Below, in pieces: positions 59,580 to 64,000 of a stretch of 64,000 bases of DNA; position 1 is the first letter of the stretch; the number at the start of each line of letters is the position of its first letter. Below the pieces are notes generated by a model. That model was given only the letters and a program-made list of their open reading frames with translations. It did no database searches and was not told the DNA's origin. Source of the DNA: Stenotrophomonas sp. BIO128-Bstrain (GTDB lineage: Bacteria > Pseudomonadota > Gammaproteobacteria > Xanthomonadales > Xanthomonadaceae); NCBI RefSeq assembly GCF_030128875.1, contig NZ_CP124620.1, positions 4,386,501 through 4,450,500 of the forward strand, given 5' to 3'. The position numbers and the translations under genes are program-made.

Positions 59580-61676
59580 ATGTCACGATTCGCTTCCGCC
59601 TGCCTGGTGGCAGGTCTGATCTCCGCCAGCGCGGCGGGAACCGCCATGGCCGCTGACGCCCCCGCGGACAAGTACGCCTGGCTTGAAGATGTCACCGGCG
59701 ACAAGCCGCTGGCCTGGGTCAAAGCGCAGAACGCCACGTCCGAAGGCCGCCTGGCCTCGACCCCGGCGTTCAAGCAGATGGAGACCAGCATCCGCGAGGT
59801 GCTCGATTCGGACGCCAAGATTCCCGGCGTACAGAAGATCGGCGATTACTACTACAACTTCTGGAAGGACAAGCAGCACGAGCGCGGCCTGTGGCGCCGC
59901 ACCACGCTGGCCGAGTACCGCAAGGCCTCGCCGCAGTGGGAAACCGTGCTGGATCTGGATGCGCTGAACAAGGCCGAGGGCGAAAACTGGGTCTGGCACG
60001 GCGCCGACTGCCTGCGCCCGGACTATTCCCGCTGCCTGATCGCGCTGTCGCGCGGCGGCGCCGACGCCGATGTCACCCGCGAGTTCGACCTGGCCAACAA
60101 GACCTGGATCAAGGACGGTTTCTTCCGCCCCGAGTCCAAAGGTGGCCTGAACTGGATCGACCGCGACACGGTCTTCGTCTACACCGATTTCGGCACCGGC
60201 ACGATGACCACTTCCGGTTACCCGCGGGTGGCCAAGCTGTGGAAGCGTGGCACGCCGATGGCCTCGGCTTCGGTGGTCTATGAAGGCAAGCCCGATGACA
60301 TGTACATCGCGGCCATGCATGACGATACCCCCGGTTACGAGCGCAACCTGGTCAGCCGTACGCTGGCCTTCTACAACAACGAGATCTTCCTGCGCGCCGA
60401 CGACGGCACGCTGACCAGGATCGATGCGCCGAACTCGGCGGAGAAGGGCCTGCGCAAGCAGTGGCTGACCCTGGAGCTGCGCGAGCCGTGGACCGTGGGC
60501 GGCAAGACCTATGCGGCCGGTTCGCTGCTGGCCACCAGGCTGGACGATTACCTCGCCGGCAAGCGCGACTTCGACGTGCTGTTCGCCCCGACCGACACCA
60601 CCTCGCTGGCCGGCACCAGCTGGACGAAGAACCACCTGGTCCTGAACGTGCTGGACGACGTCAAGAGCCGCCTGAGCGTGCTGACCCCCACCGACAGTGG
60701 CTGGAAGACGAGTGCCTTCACCGGCGCGCCGTCGTTCGGCACCGTGGCTGTCAGCGCGGTGGATGCCGACGACAGCGATGCGGTGTGGATGACCGTCACC
60801 GATTACCTGACCCCGACCACCCTGGCCATCGCCGAGATCGGCAAGCAGCCTGAAGTGCTCAAGACCATGCCGGCGTTCTTCGATGCCGATGGCAAGGTGA
60901 TCGAGCAGCACTTCGCCACCAGCAAGGACGGCACCCGCGTGCCGTACTTCGTGGTGCACCGCAAGGACATGAAGCTGGACGGTTCCAACCCGACCCTGCT
61001 GTACGGCTATGGCGGCTTCGAGATCTCGCTGACCCCGTCCTACTCCGGTGGCATGGGCCGCGCATGGCTGGAGAAGGGCGGCGTGTACGTGGTCGCCAAC
61101 ATCCGCGGCGGTGGCGAGTACGGTCCGCGCTGGCACCAGGCAGCGCTCAAGCAGAACCGGCACAAGGCCTATGAAGACATGGCCGCGGTCGCCCGCGACC
61201 TGGCCAGCCGCAAGATCACCTCGGCCAAGCACCTGGGCGTGCAGGGCGGCAGCAACGGTGGCCTGCTCACCGGCAACATGCTGACCCAGTACCCGGAACT
61301 GTTCGGTGCGGTGGTGATCCAGGTGCCGCTGCTGGACATGAAGCGCTACAGCCACCTGCTGGCCGGCGCCTCGTGGATGGCCGAATACGGCAACCCGGAC
61401 ACGGCCGATTGGGAGTTCATCAAGACCTTCTCGCCGTACCACCTGTTCGATGCGAAGAAGACGTACCCGCCGGTGCTGTTCACCACCTCCACGCGCGATG
61501 ACCGCGTGCATCCGGCACACGCCCGCAAGATGGCGGCCATGATGATCGACGCCGGCAAGGACGTGACCTACTACGAGAACATCGAAGGTGGCCACGGCGG
61601 CGCGGCGAACAACGCGCAGGCCGCGCACATGTCGGCTTTGGCCTACAGCTTCCTGTGGGAGCAGCTCTCCAAGTAA
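59580..61676 (+). CDS. Secreted prolyl oligopeptidase (S9A family)
   Basis: A 698-residue serine peptidase with a signal peptide (CLVAGLISASAAGTAMAAD), so it acts in the periplasm or outside. The N-terminal beta-propeller (about residues 80-430) begins after YAWLEDVTGDKPLAWV. The catalytic domain has YGGFEISLTPSYS, GGVYVVANIRGGGEYGP, the nucleophile Ser in GGSNGG, Asp in TSTRDDRVHPAHARKM and His in EGGHGGAAN. The triad is complete. The ATG at 59580 has GGAG five bases before it. A strong terminator lies about 130 bases after the stop. Confidence 0.92.
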   Translation: MSRFASACLVAGLISASAAGTAMAADAPADKYAWLEDVTGDKPLAWVKAQNATSEGRLASTPAFKQMETSIREVLDSDAKIPGVQKIGDYYYNFWKDKQHERGLWRRTTLAEYRKASPQWETVLDLDALNKAEGENWVWHGADCLRPDYSRCLIALSRGGADADVTREFDLANKTWIKDGFFRPESKGGLNWIDRDTVFVYTDFGTGTMTTSGYPRVAKLWKRGTPMASASVVYEGKPDDMYIAAMHDDTPGYERNLVSRTLAFYNNEIFLRADDGTLTRIDAPNSAEKGLRKQWLTLELREPWTVGGKTYAAGSLLATRLDDYLAGKRDFDVLFAPTDTTSLAGTSWTKNHLVLNVLDDVKSRLSVLTPTDSGWKTSAFTGAPSFGTVAVSAVDADDSDAVWMTVTDYLTPTTLAIAEIGKQPEVLKTMPAFFDADGKVIEQHFATSKDGTRVPYFVVHRKDMKLDGSNPTLLYGYGGFEISLTPSYSGGMGRAWLEKGGVYVVANIRGGGEYGPRWHQAALKQNRHKAYEDMAAVARDLASRKITSAKHLGVQGGSNGGLLTGNMLTQYPELFGAVVIQVPLLDMKRYSHLLAGASWMAEYGNPDTADWEFIKTFSPYHLFDAKKTYPPVLFTTSTRDDRVHPAHARKMAAMMIDAGKDVTYYENIEGGHGGAANNAQAAHMSALAYSFLWEQLSK

Positions 61677-61803
61677 GCTCGGGTTGCTCGACGGCCAGGG
61701 GCAGTCGAGCAGCCGGCAGGGAGTGAGCCTGCCGCAGACGTTGTAGCCCCCTGGAGCGGACTCCGGGTGGTGGGGCGTCAGGTTGGCTCCACCCCATTTT
61801 CAG

Positions 61804-61832
61804 CGCCACGCAGCGATGCGTGGCGTTTTTTT
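61804..61832 (+). terminator. Intrinsic terminator downstream of the S9 peptidase
   Basis: CGCCACGCA-GCGA-TGCGTGGCG followed by TTTTTTT. It could also serve the convergent aminotransferase gene poorly, since the T-run is on the plus strand only. A weaker hairpin GCTCGAC...GTCGAGC lies at 61686-61710. Confidence 0.88.
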
Positions 61833-61842
61833 CAGGGGTCGC

Positions 61843-63039
61843 TCAACGCACCCACGTCTCCAGCCCACGCGCGATCCGCCGCACCGCCTCTTCCAGGCGG
61901 GGCACTTCCTGCGTGTAGGCCAGCCGCACGTGCGCGTTGGCGCGGTGGTGCCCGAAGTCCAGGCCCGGGGTGAACGCGACATGCTCGGTTTCCAGGAAAT
62001 GCGCACAGAAGGCCTGCGCATCCCCGGTGAACGCACTCACGTCGGCGTAGAGATAGAACGCGCCTTCCGGTTCCACTTCGATCCGGAAGCCGAGCGCCCG
62101 CAGCGCCGGCAGCAGGTAATCGCGGCGCTCGCGGAATGCCGCGCGGCGCTGCTCGAAAATCGCGATCGATTCCGGCTCGAAACACGCCAGCGCCGCATGC
62201 TGGGCGATGCTGGAGGCGCTGATGTACAGATTCTGCGCCAGCTTCTCCAGCTCCTTCACCGCCTGCGGCGGCGCGACCAGCCAGCCCAGTCGCCAGCCGG
62301 TCATCCCGTAATACTTGGAGAAGCTGTTGAGCACGAAGGCGTCATCATCGACCTGCAGCACGCTGGCCGCGTCCATCCCGTAGGTGAGGCCGTGGTAGAT
62401 CTCATCCACCACCAGGTGCCCGCCGCGCGACTTCAGTGACTGCGACAGCGCGTCCAGTTGCGCAGCGGAAAGCACGGTTCCGGTCGGGTTGGCCGGGGAG
62501 GCGACCAGGGCGCCGACACTCTCGGCGTTCCATTGCCGTGCCACCAGTTCCGGCGTGAGCTGGTACGCCGTTTCCGGGCCGACCGGTACCAGCTGCGCGG
62601 CTCCTTCCACCAGGCGCAGGAAGTGCCGGTTGCACGGGTAGCCCGGATCGGCCAGCAACCAGTGTTTGCCGGGATCGACCAGCAGGCTGCTGGCCAGCAG
62701 CAACGCGCCCGAACCACCCGGGGTGACCAGGATCCGCTGGGGGTCGATCTGCACCTGGTAGCGATCCTGGTAGAACCCGGCAATCGCCTCGCGCAGCGCG
62801 GGCAGCCCGCGGGCGGCGGTATAGCGCGTGTGCCCGGCCGTCAGTGCCGCCTGGCCGGCGCGCACGATCGGGGCAGCGGTGGTGAAGTCCGGCTCGCCGA
62901 TCTCCAGGTGGATCACATCGTGGCCGGCCTGCTCCAGCGCCTGCGCGCGGGCCAGCAGCGACATCACGTGGAAGGGTTCGATTTCCTGGCTGCGGCGGCT
63001 GTAGCCGGTGCCGGTCGGGGGCGTGCGGGAAGTATCCAT
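61843..63039 (-). CDS. PLP-dependent aminotransferase, class I/II
   Basis: A 398-residue fold-type I aminotransferase. It has HLEIGEPDFTTAAPI near residue 45, GHTRYTAARGLPALREAI, the PLP-stacking LADPGYPCNRHF, the substrate loop SPANPTGTVL, the Asp-x-x-Tyr in VVDEIYHGL, and the PLP Lys in SFSKYYGMTGWRLGW. The Arg that binds the substrate carboxylate is in HVRLAYTQ. It resembles aspartate or aromatic-type aminotransferases; exact specificity is unclear. It is divergent from the ptrB-like gene. Confidence 0.88.
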   Translation of the reverse strand: MDTSRTPPTGTGYSRRSQEIEPFHVMSLLARAQALEQAGHDVIHLEIGEPDFTTAAPIVRAGQAALTAGHTRYTAARGLPALREAIAGFYQDRYQVQIDPQRILVTPGGSGALLLASSLLVDPGKHWLLADPGYPCNRHFLRLVEGAAQLVPVGPETAYQLTPELVARQWNAESVGALVASPANPTGTVLSAAQLDALSQSLKSRGGHLVVDEIYHGLTYGMDAASVLQVDDDAFVLNSFSKYYGMTGWRLGWLVAPPQAVKELEKLAQNLYISASSIAQHAALACFEPESIAIFEQRRAAFRERRDYLLPALRALGFRIEVEPEGAFYLYADVSAFTGDAQAFCAHFLETEHVAFTPGLDFGHHRANAHVRLAYTQEVPRLEEAVRRIARGLETWVR

Positions 63040-63150
63040 GGCCTGATGATAGGCGCAGTGACCAACGACAGGCTTGCTGCTGGCCCACCCGGCGGCACAG
63101 ACTGCACGGACACGGACGCCATTGCATTCCCCGGCCAGGAGCCTTATCTC

Positions 63151-64000
63151 GTGAAACCCGCCCTTTGTTTACTGGTTGCCAGCCTCATGACCTCCAACGT
63201 GCACGCCGCCCCCGCGCTGACCCCGCCCGACGCCGAGAAGCACCCGCACACGGTGAAGGCTCCCTTTGGCGCGACCCGCAGCGATGATTACTACTGGCTG
63301 CGCGACGACAAGCGCGAAGACAGGAAAATGCTGGCGTACCTGAACGCGGAGAATGCCTATACCGACCAGGTCGTGGCGCCGCTCAAGCCGCTGGAAGACA
63401 CGCTCTACAAGGAGATCGTCGCCCGCATCAAGCAGGACGATGCCAGCGTGCCCTCGCGTGACCGCGGCTACTGGTATTACACCCGCTTTGAAACCGGCAA
63501 GGACTACCCGATCCAGGCACGCCGCAAGGGCAGCATGGAGGCGCCGGAAGAAATCCTGCTCGACATCAACACGATGGCCGAGGGCAAGGGCTACTTCAAC
63601 GTGGGCGATGCCGATGTCAGCCAGGACAACCATCTGCTGGCCTGGGCCGAAGATGATGTGGGCCGCCGCCAGTACGTGATCCGCTTCAAGGACCTGCGCA
63701 CCGGTGACGTGCTGCCGGACCGTATCGAGAACGTCTCGCCCAACGTGGTCTGGGCCGATGACAACCGCACCCTGTTCTACGTCGAGAACGATCCGGAAAC
63801 GCTGCTCACCGTGCGCGTGAAAAAACACGTGCTGGGCACCCCGGCCAGCAGTGACGTGCTGGTCTACGAGGAGAAGGACGACAGCTTTTACATGGGCGTC
63901 GGCCGCACCCGCGATGATCGTTTCCTGACCATCGAACTGCACAGCACGGTCAGCTCGGAAACGCGCTACGCCCCGGCCGCCGATCCGCAGGCATTCAAGG
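63151..64000 (+). CDS. ptrB: Oligopeptidase B, N-terminal part (cut by window edge)
   Basis: A frame open from GTG 63151 to the right edge, 283 codons. It encodes a short signal-like start (KPALCLLVASLMTSNVHA), then HPHTVKAPFGATRSDDYYWLRDDKRED, AYLNAENAYTDQVVAPL, and the propeller start RGYWYYTRFETGKDYPIQARRKG. These match the S9A oligopeptidase B family, which cleaves after basic residues; the catalytic domain is outside the window. AGGAG nine bases before the GTG supports the start. The leader suggests export. It is a second S9 peptidase within 4 kb. Confidence 0.88.
   Translation, partial: MKPALCLLVASLMTSNVHAAPALTPPDAEKHPHTVKAPFGATRSDDYYWLRDDKREDRKMLAYLNAENAYTDQVVAPLKPLEDTLYKEIVARIKQDDASVPSRDRGYWYYTRFETGKDYPIQARRKGSMEAPEEILLDINTMAEGKGYFNVGDADVSQDNHLLAWAEDDVGRRQYVIRFKDLRTGDVLPDRIENVSPNVVWADDNRTLFYVENDPETLLTVRVKKHVLGTPASSDVLVYEEKDDSFYMGVGRTRDDRFLTIELHSTVSSETRYAPAADPQAFK

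Overview
The window is high-GC chromosomal DNA from a gammaproteobacterium of the Xanthomonadaceae, most likely Stenotrophomonas. I infer this from gene content and protein style, from the algZ-algR-hemC order, from a dihydrolipoamide dehydrogenase with its own lipoyl domain, and from scattered palindromes that begin with GTAG (SMAG-type REPs, known from S. maltophilia). No rRNA, tRNA, CRISPR array or prophage was found. Both ends cut genes: the 3' part of opgH at the left edge and the 5' part of an oligopeptidase B gene at the right edge.

Layout. 0-7.5 kb: opgH end, a carboxylesterase, the LytS/LytTR pair algZ-algR, hemC, a DUF481 outer-membrane protein, a lipoprotein, a WYL regulator and metQ. 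7.5-11.4 kb: glpD-glpK and ompW on the minus strand. 11.6-15.9 kb: a hypoxanthine-DNA glycosylase, then aceF, a small frameshifted gene and lpd (pyruvate dehydrogenase E2 and E3). 16.1-27.4 kb: two identical ISL3-family insertion sequences in opposite orientation, enclosing an outer-membrane protein gene and the full atpIBEFHAGDC operon. 27.4-29.3 kb: GtrA-like protein and glmU. 29.3-37.2 kb: one minus-strand unit running from a membrane-fusion protein through an ABC ATPase, two FtsX/MacB-type permeases, a PDZ protein and a sigma-54-type response regulator to its histidine kinase. 37.3-40.1 kb: glmS and a CBS-domain protein. 40.1-42.9 kb: a radical-SAM protein paired with a DUF4130-UdgX fusion. 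43-50 kb: small lipoprotein, VOC and glyoxalase I genes, a cysteine-synthase-like PLP enzyme, oligopeptidase A, an SDR and a DUF1415 protein. 50.3-54.1 kb: benzaldehyde dehydrogenase, aryl-alcohol dehydrogenase and an AcoR-like regulator. 54.3-64 kb: yajQ, a DMT transporter, metN-metI, higBA, a lipocalin, a secreted prolyl oligopeptidase, an aminotransferase and the start of ptrB.

The most interesting unit is at 29.3-37.2 kb. A near-consensus sigma-54 promoter (16 of 17 positions) with clustered TGTCC/GGACA half-sites 70-100 bases upstream stands before the first gene, and the same unit encodes the sigma-54 activator and sensor that could use it. This looks like a self-regulated envelope export or stress system of unknown substrate.

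Other points of note: both insertion sequences sit in the poly-T tracts of intrinsic terminators, in the same orientation relative to the hairpin; the radical-SAM/UdgX pair keeps the KRRIH motif that traps uracil covalently in UdgX; the regulator beside the aromatic alcohol/aldehyde dehydrogenases lacks the AAA+ domain of its family; metQ lies 49 kb from metNI; and several genes have -10 boxes only 5-6 bases before the ATG, which suggests leaderless mRNAs.
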